In this document: positions 1 to 7,219 of the stretch, one piece after another
How positions within the stretch are numbered: position 1 is the first letter of the stretch
How the letters are laid out: every line of letters begins with the position of its first letter
Source of the DNA: an uncultured Lentisphaeria bacterium
Lineage (GTDB): Bacteria; Verrucomicrobiota; Lentisphaeria; Victivallales; Victivallaceae
Assembly: GCA_903821255.1 (NCBI GenBank)
Contig: CAIJKT010000826.1
Coordinates: 1-8,881 of the forward strand
Length of the DNA stretch: 8,881 bases
Direction: 5' to 3'
Made by a program: the position numbers and the translations under genes
The notes under the pieces: generated by a model
Databases searched by the model: none
What the model saw: the letters and a program-made list of their open reading frames with translations, nothing else
What the model was told of the DNA's origin: nothing

Positions 1-44
1 ATCATCGGCGTGTCCCGGTCCACATTCACAAACTTCGCTCCCAT
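1..44 (-). CDS. Transposase, N-terminal fragment (IS1182/IS4-like), cut by window edge
   Basis: Only the first 14 codons lie in the window. The ATG at 44-42 is preceded by AAGGA with a 6-base gap, so the start is well supported. The peptide reads MGAKFVNVDRDTPM. From memory, the V-x-V/N-R/D-D-x-P pattern is the usual opening of IS1182-group DDE transposases, where it is followed by a L-L-P-P segment that would lie outside this window. The gene reads in the same direction as the polysaccharide genes and starts 45 bases beyond the stop codon of the truncated methyltransferase reading frame. The family call rests on a short N-terminal match, so the exact IS group is uncertain. Confidence 0.7.
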   Translation of the reverse strand, partial: MGAKFVNVDRDTPM

Positions 45-125
45 CGTAAATCCTTTTTGATCGTAATATATCACTACACAATTTTCATGCTATATGGCCT
101 TTGAAAAAAAAGTCCGACAGGCTGC
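1..125 (-). mobile_element. End of an insertion sequence inserted in a methyltransferase gene
   Basis: Seen: the FkbM reading frame at 899-90 loses all family resemblance after about base 130. Within a further 90 bases a new gene with transposase-like N-terminus begins. The stretch between, about 125-45 on the minus strand, contains CTGTCGGAC followed by eight T residues, then AT-rich DNA leading to the transposase ribosome-binding site. That is what the left end of an insertion sequence looks like: terminal repeat, short leader, transposase. The exact boundary is an estimate in the 112-130 range. The other end is outside the window, so neither the terminal inverted repeat nor a target-site duplication can be verified here. 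Confidence 0.65.
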
Positions 126-899
126 TAGAGAAACAAATGATCGTTTTTCCGTCCGACCAGAAACACCCGCCTGGATCACTTCAATGTTCGTCAAGTCATT
201 TCGCCTGCAATTGGCTTCAAGTGTACTTCTGGACTTTGCGTCCGGCTCAAAACAGAAGACGCGTCCGCCCGGTCCCACATCGATGGCGGCGGCAATGCCG
301 AATAGCCCATGGTAAGAGCCAAGATCAAAGACAATTCCATCGCGGGGCGGCGGGCCAACTCGGTAATAGTAGTTTGAAAGCAGATCGCTCCAAAAGAATA
401 CCTCTTCCAAACTTTCCTCTGCCCATTTTGGACTAACCTCGTATTCAAGCCATACGCCCCGGTAGTTCACGCGTGCCAGTTCTCCTTCCAGGGTGACTCC
501 AGCAATCGAGTGAACGTTATGTGTTTCGTCGAGTTCCAGCGAATTCCAGTGCTTAATGATTCCACCCAAATAGTCAATTAAAGTGGAGACAGGCGGAAGC
601 GCAACCACTTTAGATTCAGATTGCAGAAGTAATCGTGACGCTCCTTGTTCCGCAATAATACGGAAACGTCCAGCCGCCATCAGCGCAGCGCATTTTTCCA
701 GGGAAGGGAGATACTGTTTTATCTGTAATGGCGTAATTGCCACACTGCCAATTTGCATTGACTGTACCGTCTCGCCTGGTCCGTAATGCACGTTCACCCC
801 GCATTGCCGCAGTTGTTTCAAACAGATGTTTCGATAAATCTGTCTTGACACGCGATTATGGACAGCGCGACTTAGCAAAGCCTGAAATTTCGATTTCAT
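90..899 (-). pseudogene. FkbM-family SAM-dependent methyltransferase, truncated by an insertion sequence
   Basis: The frame gives 269 residues. The start chosen is the ATG at 899-897: it overlaps the upstream glycosyltransferase stop as ATGA and has AAGGAGG 9 bases before it. A GTG at 923 in the same frame has no such support. Residues 1-185 are a family-specific N-terminal region that I do not recognise. The SAM-binding core begins at 189, with motif I VFDLGSYHG (190-198) and the acidic post-I motif FCFEPD (215-220). The family resemblance runs through VIQAGVSGRTEKRSF (241-255) and then stops. The last dozen residues (to FFSKAI) appear to be encoded by insertion-sequence end DNA. FkbM domains normally continue for roughly another 90-100 residues, including a D-V/I-E/Q-G-x-E motif that the second, intact copy at 5648-4893 still has. 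The protein therefore lacks half of its catalytic fold and is probably inactive. Its original role would have been O-methylation of a glycan. Confidence 0.8.
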
Positions 900-2047
900 T
901 GCGCTGTGCCTCCTTGGTAACACACTTTCTCCAGGGAAGCAATTAATTTACGTGCCGCAACCGGCAACGCGAATTCAGCCTCATATTTATTGCGGCTTTC
1001 GATGGCCATGTGATACAACAGGCCAGGCCGGGCGGCCAGTTGGTACAGCAACTGAGCATACTCGTCAACGTCATCTATTCGCCGCGTTACAAATCCGGTT
1101 TGTCCATGCTCGATCATCTCTGGAATTGCCCCTGCCGGAGAGCCGATTACCGGAAGTCCGAAGGCATAGGCTTCAGAGATCACATGCGGACTGAAATCTG
1201 CCCGTGACGGCAGGAATAGAACGTCTGAACTGAGAAAAGTCTGTGAGATTTTTGCATATTCTTCGGGAACGCCTTTCTGCATCGGCGGCAGGATTTCCAA
1301 CCATGATTCATTCTGCAATTCCGCTGGCGCCTTCATCCCCAGTGTAGTCAGGCGGACATCCAGCCCCATCCCCCGTACTTTGTGCACGGCCTCCAGAGCG
1401 ATGTCGGCTCCCTTGCGCAGCCAATCGTTGCCGACGATGAGACACCTAAGCGTTTTTTGTGCGCCGGAACGTACGGCCAACACCTCGTCCCTGGACGGCA
1501 CCCCGGGAAGAATCGCCGGCGCTTGGACAACCCCCAGCCGCGATTCAGTTGCGTGATAGCATCTGATGGCTCTTGCGGCAGCCCAGGATGACATAAGGAT
1601 AGTAAGAGCCGACCGGTGCAAAGCGCGACTTTCGGCGCGGTGGCCTGCGCGCAAACTTAAGAAGTCAAGATGGGTATGTGAGGGATAGAAGTCCACAATG
1701 CAATCAAAAACCGCATCGACATAGTTTACCACTGGCAAAGGAGTGTTTAGCCAGGCGGTGAAATGTGTACTTCGTGAAAATATGATGTCGGCCTCTGTTC
1801 CGCTGAGTGCTTTCCCGATTGAATAAGCCAAACCGCGCAACCGGGACACATCACACGCCGTGGACACATTATATCCCATTCGGCGGAACAGGGCTGAGCG
1901 CCAGCGCTCAATCCTGGCGGCTGGCGGCGGAGTCGGCTCTATGACCGTCACTTTCACGCCCAAAGCTTCAAAGGCGCCAATGAGGGCCGTATCACGGTCG
2001 AAAGCCCCGGCACCAACCCGGTCTGATGATAGAAATGCTATATGCAT
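896..2047 (-). CDS. Glycosyltransferase family 4-like protein (GT-B fold)
   Basis: 383 residues, ATG start, a typical length for GT4 enzymes that transfer a sugar from a nucleotide-sugar to a growing lipid-linked glycan at the cytoplasmic face. The N-terminal Rossmann half opens with MHIAFLSSDRVGAGAFD. The C-terminal half begins near residue 200 (CLIVGNDWLRKGADIALEA at 202-220, with the family K-G pair at 212-213). The donor-binding segment is DFSPHVISEAYAFGLPV at 284-300, followed by GAIPEMIEHGQTGFV. The usual E-x7-E pair is present as D284-x7-E292, a conservative change at the first position. It starts 18 bases after the stop of the preceding glycosyltransferase with only a weak purine-rich ribosome site (AGAGAGAC). 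Its stop overlaps the next start, so translation of the three genes is probably coupled. The sugar specificity cannot be read from the sequence. Confidence 0.9.
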   Translation of the reverse strand: MHIAFLSSDRVGAGAFDRDTALIGAFEALGVKVTVIEPTPPPAARIERWRSALFRRMGYNVSTACDVSRLRGLAYSIGKALSGTEADIIFSRSTHFTAWLNTPLPVVNYVDAVFDCIVDFYPSHTHLDFLSLRAGHRAESRALHRSALTILMSSWAAARAIRCYHATESRLGVVQAPAILPGVPSRDEVLAVRSGAQKTLRCLIVGNDWLRKGADIALEAVHKVRGMGLDVRLTTLGMKAPAELQNESWLEILPPMQKGVPEEYAKISQTFLSSDVLFLPSRADFSPHVISEAYAFGLPVIGSPAGAIPEMIEHGQTGFVTRRIDDVDEYAQLLYQLAARPGLLYHMAIESRNKYEAEFALPVAARKLIASLEKVCYQGGTAQ

Positions 2048-2065
2048 TGAAAGTCTCTCTTTCTG

Positions 2066-3292
2066 TTATTCTGTTCCAAAAATCGCTGCCAGTGTGGCAA
2101 AAACCGTCTTTTCGTCCGCACGGCGTGAAAAATCCAAGGCATTGTCCCTGAATTGCGCGGGGCTTTTCCGCAATTTGTCAAATTGACTGCGGAGATGCTT
2201 CAAGTCCAGATGCCGATAGGTTAATCCAATGCCATAATGGCGTACTGCGGCCGCCATATAGCCGATATCCGGCACGAGTACTGGACAACCGTAGGATGCA
2301 GCCTGGAAGAGGCTGCCGCTTAATCCGTACCAATGCCGGTAAGGCAGTATGATATATCGGGCTGAGCGAAAAAGATCATCGACCAGGGCGTTTTCCGGCA
2401 GGAATGGGATGCTCAATTCAAATATCCGGTTTTGCTCTGCCAGTTGTTGTCTAACCGAATTTGTTGTTTTCGAGAATGTTTCTTCCGGAACATCGCGCCC
2501 CACATCAACAAAGACGGTATCCTCGTACTCCAATGCCAAAGCGAGCAAGGTGTCGTAACCGCGCCGCACGAAGCGGCCTCCGTAGTAAAGCAACACGTCT
2601 TTTCCGGAATGGCATTCCAGAAATTCTGCATACCCCAGTCGAGCCTGGCCGATCTCAGGCGGTTCATGCCCAATGTCCGTCCCCCCCGTCCGGTAGATCT
2701 CCGGGAGATAACGAATTTGAGGATGGGACAGCGCAGCAACAGCATTTTCATCAGTGGAAAGAATTAAATCCAATCCCAGCTTCGACCATGCCTCCCGCCT
2801 GAAGAAGCGCCGCCGCCGGTATTTTTCCCTGAGATGTCGTGCCCATGGACGAAGCTTATCCCAGAAAGCGTACTTTCGCAAATCCAGCGGATATTCATGC
2901 GGGAAATAGATGAAAATGGCGGATCTCCGGCGTTGATTAGATTCCTGCAGCCATTCTCCCTGGAGCGCACTGACACATTCCTCCCCGTTTACCAGCAGAG
3001 TCCATGTGGGATTAAGGTCGGTTTCCAACTGGGTAAGCCGCATCCTGAACCGTGCCGGGGCATGGACGACATCGGCCTCCAGATCGAAGGCGCGCGCGTC
3101 CGAATCTGCCAGGAACTGAGCCAGAACCGGAGACCGGGATGCCGGGATGCCATGCTCGCCGGGGCCGCAAGCGATGACGACCGGATGACCTGTACCGGCA
3201 AACCAGCGGCCAAGAACAGCAACATAATTCTTCCGGTGGCCGTCCGAATCCGATGCCACAATTAATACAGGTCTTTGAATGGATGCATTCAT
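2066..3292 (-). CDS. Glycosyltransferase, divergent GT-B/GT4-like
   Basis: 408 residues, ATG start without a clear Shine-Dalgarno. The N-terminus has a first beta strand and glycine/histidine turn (VLIVASDSDGHRKNYV, 9-24) like GT-B enzymes that begin with a G-H-x-x-x-Y pattern. A basic stretch (REKYRRRRFFRREAW, 155-169) could contact membrane lipid phosphate. The C-terminal half starts around 232 (DVLLYYGGRFVRRGYDTLL) and carries the late GT4 signature YGLSGSLFQAASYGCPVLV (322-340), in which S-G-S-L replaces the usual acidic first position of the E-x7-E motif, so the donor site is atypical. It is followed by 18 bases and then the second glycosyltransferase, which argues for one operon. The role is inferred as addition of one sugar in the repeat unit. 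The family call is less secure than for its neighbour. Confidence 0.75.
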   Translation of the reverse strand: MNASIQRPVLIVASDSDGHRKNYVAVLGRWFAGTGHPVVIACGPGEHGIPASRSPVLAQFLADSDARAFDLEADVVHAPARFRMRLTQLETDLNPTWTLLVNGEECVSALQGEWLQESNQRRRSAIFIYFPHEYPLDLRKYAFWDKLRPWARHLREKYRRRRFFRREAWSKLGLDLILSTDENAVAALSHPQIRYLPEIYRTGGTDIGHEPPEIGQARLGYAEFLECHSGKDVLLYYGGRFVRRGYDTLLALALEYEDTVFVDVGRDVPEETFSKTTNSVRQQLAEQNRIFELSIPFLPENALVDDLFRSARYIILPYRHWYGLSGSLFQAASYGCPVLVPDIGYMAAAVRHYGIGLTYRHLDLKHLRSQFDKLRKSPAQFRDNALDFSRRADEKTVFATLAAIFGTE

Positions 3293-3518
3293 GCCACAGT
3301 CTGCTTTGGAATATCTTTGTTTTAATTTTCTACGTTTTCAACGTTAATAAAATGTCTGGAGTTACACATAAATTCTGAATGCCAATATGGATTCATGTTT
3401 CCCGCTGACTTTTAATCTTCGGCATTTTCTTCTAAAATTCCTTCTTGAAACCTGACAGTTTATTATGGATAAAATTGCGGGAGCAGCAGTTCACCGCTGA
3501 CACATGTCACCCGATTCC
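3293..3518 (-). other. Intergenic spacer, 226 bases, no confident gene
   Basis: AT-rich spacer between the membrane protein stop and the next glycosyltransferase start. It holds only very short frames on the minus strand, the longest noted being 24 codons beginning MNPYWHSEF, none with family resemblance. A small dyad TGACA-TG-TGTCA at about 3499-3510 lies just after the upstream stop but lacks a T-run, so I do not call it a terminator. The spacer is large enough to hold a promoter for the glycosyltransferase genes, but I could not find a convincing pair of hexamers. Confidence 0.5.
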
Positions 3519-4826
3519 TTACGGGGATGCCGGCAAAGCCCGGCTCTGACACTTGTCATACAAACGGCAGATTTCGGAGAAGAACAGTACTGTAAAGAAC
3601 ACTTCCGGCGGATGCAGGCTGTAGCCGACGATCCAGACGTAAACGAAGTAGATGGACCAAGCCGTCAGCATACTCCTGAACAATTTTTGCTCAGCGCTCA
3701 GCTGCATCAGCCAGCATTTTAAAAGTCGCCAGAATGCCGTAAAAAACAGTGCAGAGAACAGTATCACGCCAGGTATTCCATACCAAAGCCAGACATTTAG
3801 TATCACCGCAGTGTCAACTGAACCCTGGCAGTTTGCCAAGGGGTCCGGACCCGGCGCACCAAAGAAACACAGGTTTTGCAACAGATAAGTCTGTACATTG
3901 GCCATGTTATCCAGTCGATTCCAGACATTTTCATCGTCCAGGCCCAATGACAAAAACCTCATTTGAAACTCTTCTATCAAGACCACGAAATCAATATGGC
4001 AGACGGCAAATCCCAGGAGGCACGCGCCCGTGATTCCGATGGCGAACTTGCGTGTGCGGTTAAACTTTCCGCTCATCGATAGCCACGCAACCAGCATGAC
4101 AAGCGTTCCCATGCTCAGTACCAGAATCATGCTTCGGGTTACACTGATTCCCACCGCGATTAAAATAGTTCCAACTCCGGCATACATTGCCAGATTCCAC
4201 AGCCAATGATGTCTGGTTTGGACAAGAGCGCCTCGCAGTACATACCAGTAGGCCGACGGAATCACCGTAAACAGCCCCATTACGATAAAACGGTTCTTGA
4301 CGATCCACGCAGTGTCACCAAGCGTTAAGTCGCTCATTGCATCGCCACTGTCGGGGATGCCCCAAATAGCCATCTGCATCAGATATTCATTGCCGGTCAG
4401 ATAGACCATGGTTCCCCAAACTCCGACGACGATTCCAGCCATGCACATCCACAAGCGCAGGCTGGCCATCTCATCATCGCTGAGCCGGTTGAACGCCACC
4501 AATAGCGGACCCCACAGAAACGCAAGGCTAAGAAGCTGGACACACTGGCCCGGCCCGAAACCGAATTCCTGTTTCAATTCACACTGCCGCAACAGCACAA
4601 TCAGCGAGAGTGTCAGCGCGCAGATTTCAAGCCCGCGCAGGCGGCTGCGATGACTGAACAGCAACTTGATGGTGGCCAGGATGAGTATGGCAGAGGCTAA
4701 TTGAGGATGCACAAGCTTTCCTGCTAAATTGAACAGCGGCGTTTGCAGGAACATGAACAACGCATAACCCAGTACAGGACGAAGCCAGGCGACAGTTCCC
4801 AAGAGAAACAATAACAAGAAACTCAT
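3519..4826 (-). CDS. O-antigen ligase/polymerase-like polytopic membrane protein
   Basis: 435 residues. The ATG start has GGAG 8 bases upstream. The protein is strongly hydrophobic, with about 10-12 membrane segments by eye, the first at residues 1-28. A large polar loop follows the ninth or so segment (roughly IEEFQMRFLSLGLDDENVW to the LANCQGSVD region). It is followed by a hydrophobic segment with an aromatic-Tyr-Gly-Ile-Pro-Gly turn (NVWLWYGIPGVILFSALFF). The pattern of many membrane helices, one big periplasmic loop with an R-x-D-N stretch, then a Y-G-x-x-G turn is typical of the Wzy_C/WaaL superfamily, which either polymerises repeat units or joins finished glycan to an acceptor. Because the locus has an ABC exporter, which normally handles fully polymerised chains, a ligase role is somewhat more likely than a polymerase role. 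That is inference: sequence alone does not separate the two. Confidence 0.8.
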   Translation of the reverse strand: MSFLLLFLLGTVAWLRPVLGYALFMFLQTPLFNLAGKLVHPQLASAILILATIKLLFSHRSRLRGLEICALTLSLIVLLRQCELKQEFGFGPGQCVQLLSLAFLWGPLLVAFNRLSDDEMASLRLWMCMAGIVVGVWGTMVYLTGNEYLMQMAIWGIPDSGDAMSDLTLGDTAWIVKNRFIVMGLFTVIPSAYWYVLRGALVQTRHHWLWNLAMYAGVGTILIAVGISVTRSMILVLSMGTLVMLVAWLSMSGKFNRTRKFAIGITGACLLGFAVCHIDFVVLIEEFQMRFLSLGLDDENVWNRLDNMANVQTYLLQNLCFFGAPGPDPLANCQGSVDTAVILNVWLWYGIPGVILFSALFFTAFWRLLKCWLMQLSAEQKLFRSMLTAWSIYFVYVWIVGYSLHPPEVFFTVLFFSEICRLYDKCQSRALPASP

Positions 4827-4892
4827 TAATTAGACTCCAAAACTAGCGGAAGCAATAAGCTGAAGCTGAAAACATGATCGCATAAATCTGTT

Positions 4893-5648
4893 TTAAATGT
4901 TTCCAATTCCACGGCGGAAGATAACATCGCTCTGGATCACTTCCCCACTCCTGTCGGGACTGAACATCTGCTCAAGAATGCCGGCATATTCAAATCCAAA
5001 ACTGTGCATCTTTTCATACAACACATGAAACGTCGGGGAACCTGTATAAAGTGGCCGCATTGAGACTTCCACCACTACGGTATCAACTGCGGAAAACGCT
5101 TTCTTGCCCCCGTTGATGGCCATAATTTCCCCGCCCTGGACATCCATTTTCACAAATACACGTTCATTGCGTCCCACCTCGAACAACGAATCAAGGCAGC
5201 GAGTTTGTACTTTAATACATTGGTCCGTGCCTGATCCGGGCCATAATTCCCGGTGGTTCTGACTCATTGGCAGGAGTGACGATGAGTCTGCATAGTCAGC
5301 ACCTCCGAGATGAAAGTCCATCAATCCATCCTGATCACTCAGGGCGCATTGATGGCGCTCAATATTGGGTTGTTCACTGGTTCTGCGAGTTAGCTCCGCA
5401 AAATTTTCCGGGAGCGGTTCGAACGCAAGGATTCTTGCATTGGGAAAAAGCCGGCGAAACAAAAGCGCATGGGTGCCGCGTGCTGCCCCTATGTCCAAAA
5501 CAACGTTGAAGTTCCTGGCTATCAGCCATGGCAGATTATAAGTATATAAATCATGGGGAGATATTCCTGCCTTGCGCAATTGGCGCTCGCGAAGAAGTTT
5601 CCTGGGATGAGTCAGTTTACTGGCAGTACTATAAATCTTGTTGAGCAT
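4893..5648 (-). CDS. FkbM-family SAM-dependent methyltransferase, intact
   Basis: 251 residues, a normal length for the family. ATG start with AAGG about 10 bases upstream. SAM-binding motif I is LDIGAARGTHA (51-61), the post-I acidic residue is in FEPLPENF (77-84), and the later motif VFVKMDVQGGEIMAING (165-180) plus VVVEVSMRPL (191-200) complete the methyltransferase fold. No signal peptide or membrane segment, so it should act in the cytoplasm. FkbM enzymes O-methylate sugars or other hydroxyls. In a polysaccharide locus the expected substrate is a sugar of the repeat unit or the non-reducing chain end. It lies 267 bases downstream of the ABC ATPase and 66 bases upstream of the ligase-like gene. 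The motifs lost from the broken paralogue at 899-90 are all present here. The exact acceptor cannot be read. Confidence 0.9.
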   Translation of the reverse strand: MLNKIYSTASKLTHPRKLLRERQLRKAGISPHDLYTYNLPWLIARNFNVVLDIGAARGTHALLFRRLFPNARILAFEPLPENFAELTRRTSEQPNIERHQCALSDQDGLMDFHLGGADYADSSSLLPMSQNHRELWPGSGTDQCIKVQTRCLDSLFEVGRNERVFVKMDVQGGEIMAINGGKKAFSAVDTVVVEVSMRPLYTGSPTFHVLYEKMHSFGFEYAGILEQMFSPDRSGEVIQSDVIFRRGIGNI

Positions 5649-5915
5649 TTCTGGAGAACCTTTCCATAAAAGTTGAATGTTAAAAAATATCTTGTCGTCA
5701 TGAATCTTCTATTGTTTGATCATATCATAATCAAGCCATTTAATGTCGGAACCTCCGCACATCTCATTCCCCTGATTTATTGCGATATCCCGGGTAGATT
5801 AAATTCATGCCGGATATTCATTTAGAGAATCCATACCTTGCTTCAGCACAATTTGCATGCTCTCCTTTAAGATGTGCCGCTGTCACTCATGCGCTTGCCG
5901 CGTTGATTTTTGTTG
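5649..5915 (-). other. Intergenic spacer, 267 bases, mini-ORFs only
   Basis: No gene is supported here. The minus strand carries a 17-codon frame (ATG at 5858, stop at 5805, MQIVLKQGMDSLNEYPA) with AAAGGAG only 3 bases before the ATG. Its stop overlaps a 14-codon frame (MNLIYPGYRNKSGE), and that stop overlaps a third short frame. None resembles a family I know. This could be a leader or the debris of a decayed gene. A weak promoter-like pair for the methyltransferase, TTGATT then 17 bases then TAGAAG, lies near 5735-5707. The spacer has no clear hairpin followed by a T-run, so read-through from the ATPase gene is plausible. Confidence 0.4.
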
Positions 5916-7172
5916 CTAAACTTTTATCCAGGACAATATAGGCCGTATGACTCCGGGTTGAGGAGTGCTGACTACCCAGAATTCATTATTGCCGTGGGCG
6001 ACATATACATTGAACTGTATCGAAGGCTGCGTATGCACGATCCATCGAGTACAGTGAAGGCTGATTCTTGGTGCGACAGAGTACTTGCCCTTGTTCAGCA
6101 GTCCCTGCGGGATTTTACAGGATAGGCGGTTTATCCCAAGCGAGAGCGCAGGCCACTCGGAAGCTACAGCATCATTATGATGGGATGTAAACACCACTGT
6201 TCCGTCTTGCCACAGTAATTCGAACCCCACGCGCAGAGCTGCATCAATACTGCGGACATCCAGCAGCATCTCCACAAAAACGTCTTTATCCGATGAGAAA
6301 TCGGAGCATACATCGCCTTCGCTATTCATCGTTTTTAAGGACAGAATCCGTACAGTGTCATCTCCCGGAGCGGTTGCCAACGGCCAATTTTTTTCACCTG
6401 TGCAGTTGTCATCACTACCCATATAAGAGGAAGTCACGTCTGCCGGGTCCCCGTTTGCCGTAACATTGCCGTCCTGTAACAGAACGCAGCGAGTGCATAG
6501 CAAGCGGATTGCCTGCATGTTATGGCTTACGAACAATACAGTGCGTCCAGTCTTGGCAACGTCACCCATCTTTCCCAGACATTTCTTCTGGAATTCCGCA
6601 TCACCCACTGCGAGAACCTCATCCACCACCAGGATTTCCGGTTCCAGGTGCGCCGCCACGGCGAACGCCAGGCGGACATACATGCCACTGGAATAGCGCT
6701 TTACCGGGGTGTCCAGGAATTTGTCAATCTCCGCGAAGGCGATAATTTCACAAAACTTCTTTCTAATCTCGGCGCGGCTCATTCCCAAAATTGCGCCATT
6801 CAGAAAAATATTTTCACGTCCGGTCAATTCCGGGTGAAAACCGGTACCAACCTCCAAAAGGCTCGCCACTCTTCCACGCATGGTAATCTTACCTCTCGTG
6901 GGAGGAGTTATTTGCGATAATATTTTAAGCAGTGTACTTTTACCCGCGCCATTGCGGCCGATGATCCCGATCGCCTCGCCTTCCTGCACGTTAAAACTGA
7001 CATCTTTTAATGCCCAGAAGTCTGTTTCAGACGGTCTTCTATTTTTGATCCCCGGGCGGAGCCTGGAGGTAAATTTTACGATTTCATCACGCAGAGACAG
7101 ATATGGCTCCTTATTCGCGCCAATGCGATAACATTTACCGACGTTTTCTATTTCAATTATAGGTTTGGTCAA
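5916..7172 (-). CDS. wzt: ABC transporter ATP-binding protein, Wzt/TagH type with C-terminal glycan-binding domain
   Basis: 418 residues. It powers export of a lipid-linked polysaccharide across the inner membrane with the permease at 8293-7454. The nucleotide-binding domain covers about 1-250: Walker A GRNGAGKST (72-80), signature YSSGM (160-164), Walker B ILVVDE (180-185), and H-loop histidine 217 in VLFVSHN. The L-E-V-G-T-G-F-H-P-E-L-T-G-R-E-N stretch (106-121) is characteristic of the polysaccharide/teichoic-acid exporter subfamily. Residues 255-418 form a beta-rich domain (with VGFELLWQDGTVVF, 315-328) like the Wzt C-terminal domain that recognises the modified chain end. The start is a TTG at 7172. 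No ATG lies near, and AAGGA sits 9 bases upstream inside a heptanucleotide repeat. The spacer from the permease is 281 bases, whereas these two genes usually abut or overlap. Confidence 0.93.
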   Translation of the reverse strand: MTKPIIEIENVGKCYRIGANKEPYLSLRDEIVKFTSRLRPGIKNRRPSETDFWALKDVSFNVQEGEAIGIIGRNGAGKSTLLKILSQITPPTRGKITMRGRVASLLEVGTGFHPELTGRENIFLNGAILGMSRAEIRKKFCEIIAFAEIDKFLDTPVKRYSSGMYVRLAFAVAAHLEPEILVVDEVLAVGDAEFQKKCLGKMGDVAKTGRTVLFVSHNMQAIRLLCTRCVLLQDGNVTANGDPADVTSSYMGSDDNCTGEKNWPLATAPGDDTVRILSLKTMNSEGDVCSDFSSDKDVFVEMLLDVRSIDAALRVGFELLWQDGTVVFTSHHNDAVASEWPALSLGINRLSCKIPQGLLNKGKYSVAPRISLHCTRWIVHTQPSIQFNVYVAHGNNEFWVVSTPQPGVIRPILSWIKV

Positions 7173-7176
7173 TTTT

Positions 7177-7218
7177 CTTTGTCCTTTGTCCTTTGTCCTT
7201 TGTCACTTGTCACTTGTC
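7177..7218 (-). repeat. Heptanucleotide tandem repeat, six copies, carrying the wzt ribosome-binding site
   Basis: Read on the plus strand there are four perfect copies of CTTTGTC (7177-7204) followed by two copies of ACTTGTC (7205-7218). On the minus, transcribed strand this is (GACAAGT)2(GACAAAG)4. Each GACAAAG-GACAAAG junction makes the sequence AAGGAC, so AAGGA appears at 7186-7182, 7193-7189 and 7200-7196. The nearest lies 9 bases before the TTG start of the ABC ATPase. A further AAGGA at 7221-7217 sits at the edge of the array. Tandem 7-mers can change copy number by slippage. Confidence 0.95.
7182..7186 (-). promoter_or_regulatory. Ribosome-binding site (AAGGA) for the ABC ATPase, inside the heptamer array
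   Basis: AAGGA on the minus strand, 9 bases before the TTG start at 7172. It decides the start, since no ATG with a site is available. Two identical copies occur 7 and 14 bases further upstream as part of the tandem repeat. Confidence 0.7.
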
Positions 7219-7219
7219 C

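Noticed and set aside
900..923. GTG start at 923 for the truncated methyltransferase
   Set aside because: The ATG at 899 has AAGGAGG at 9 bases and an ATGA overlap with the upstream stop. The GTG has no comparable site and would translate the Shine-Dalgarno itself.
2834..3265. 143-codon plus-strand frame inside the glycosyltransferase
   Set aside because: It lies fully antisense to a gene with family motifs, has no domain resemblance, and all other genes run on the minus strand.
6522..6920. 132-codon plus-strand frame inside the ABC ATPase gene
   Set aside because: It is antisense to the signature and Walker B region of a well-supported ATPase and has a composition typical of a shadow frame.
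7177..7218. Heptamer array as a CRISPR or as an in-frame phase-variation switch
   Set aside because: There are no spacers between units, and the array lies before the start codon, so copy changes cannot shift the ATPase reading frame. Any effect would be on initiation.
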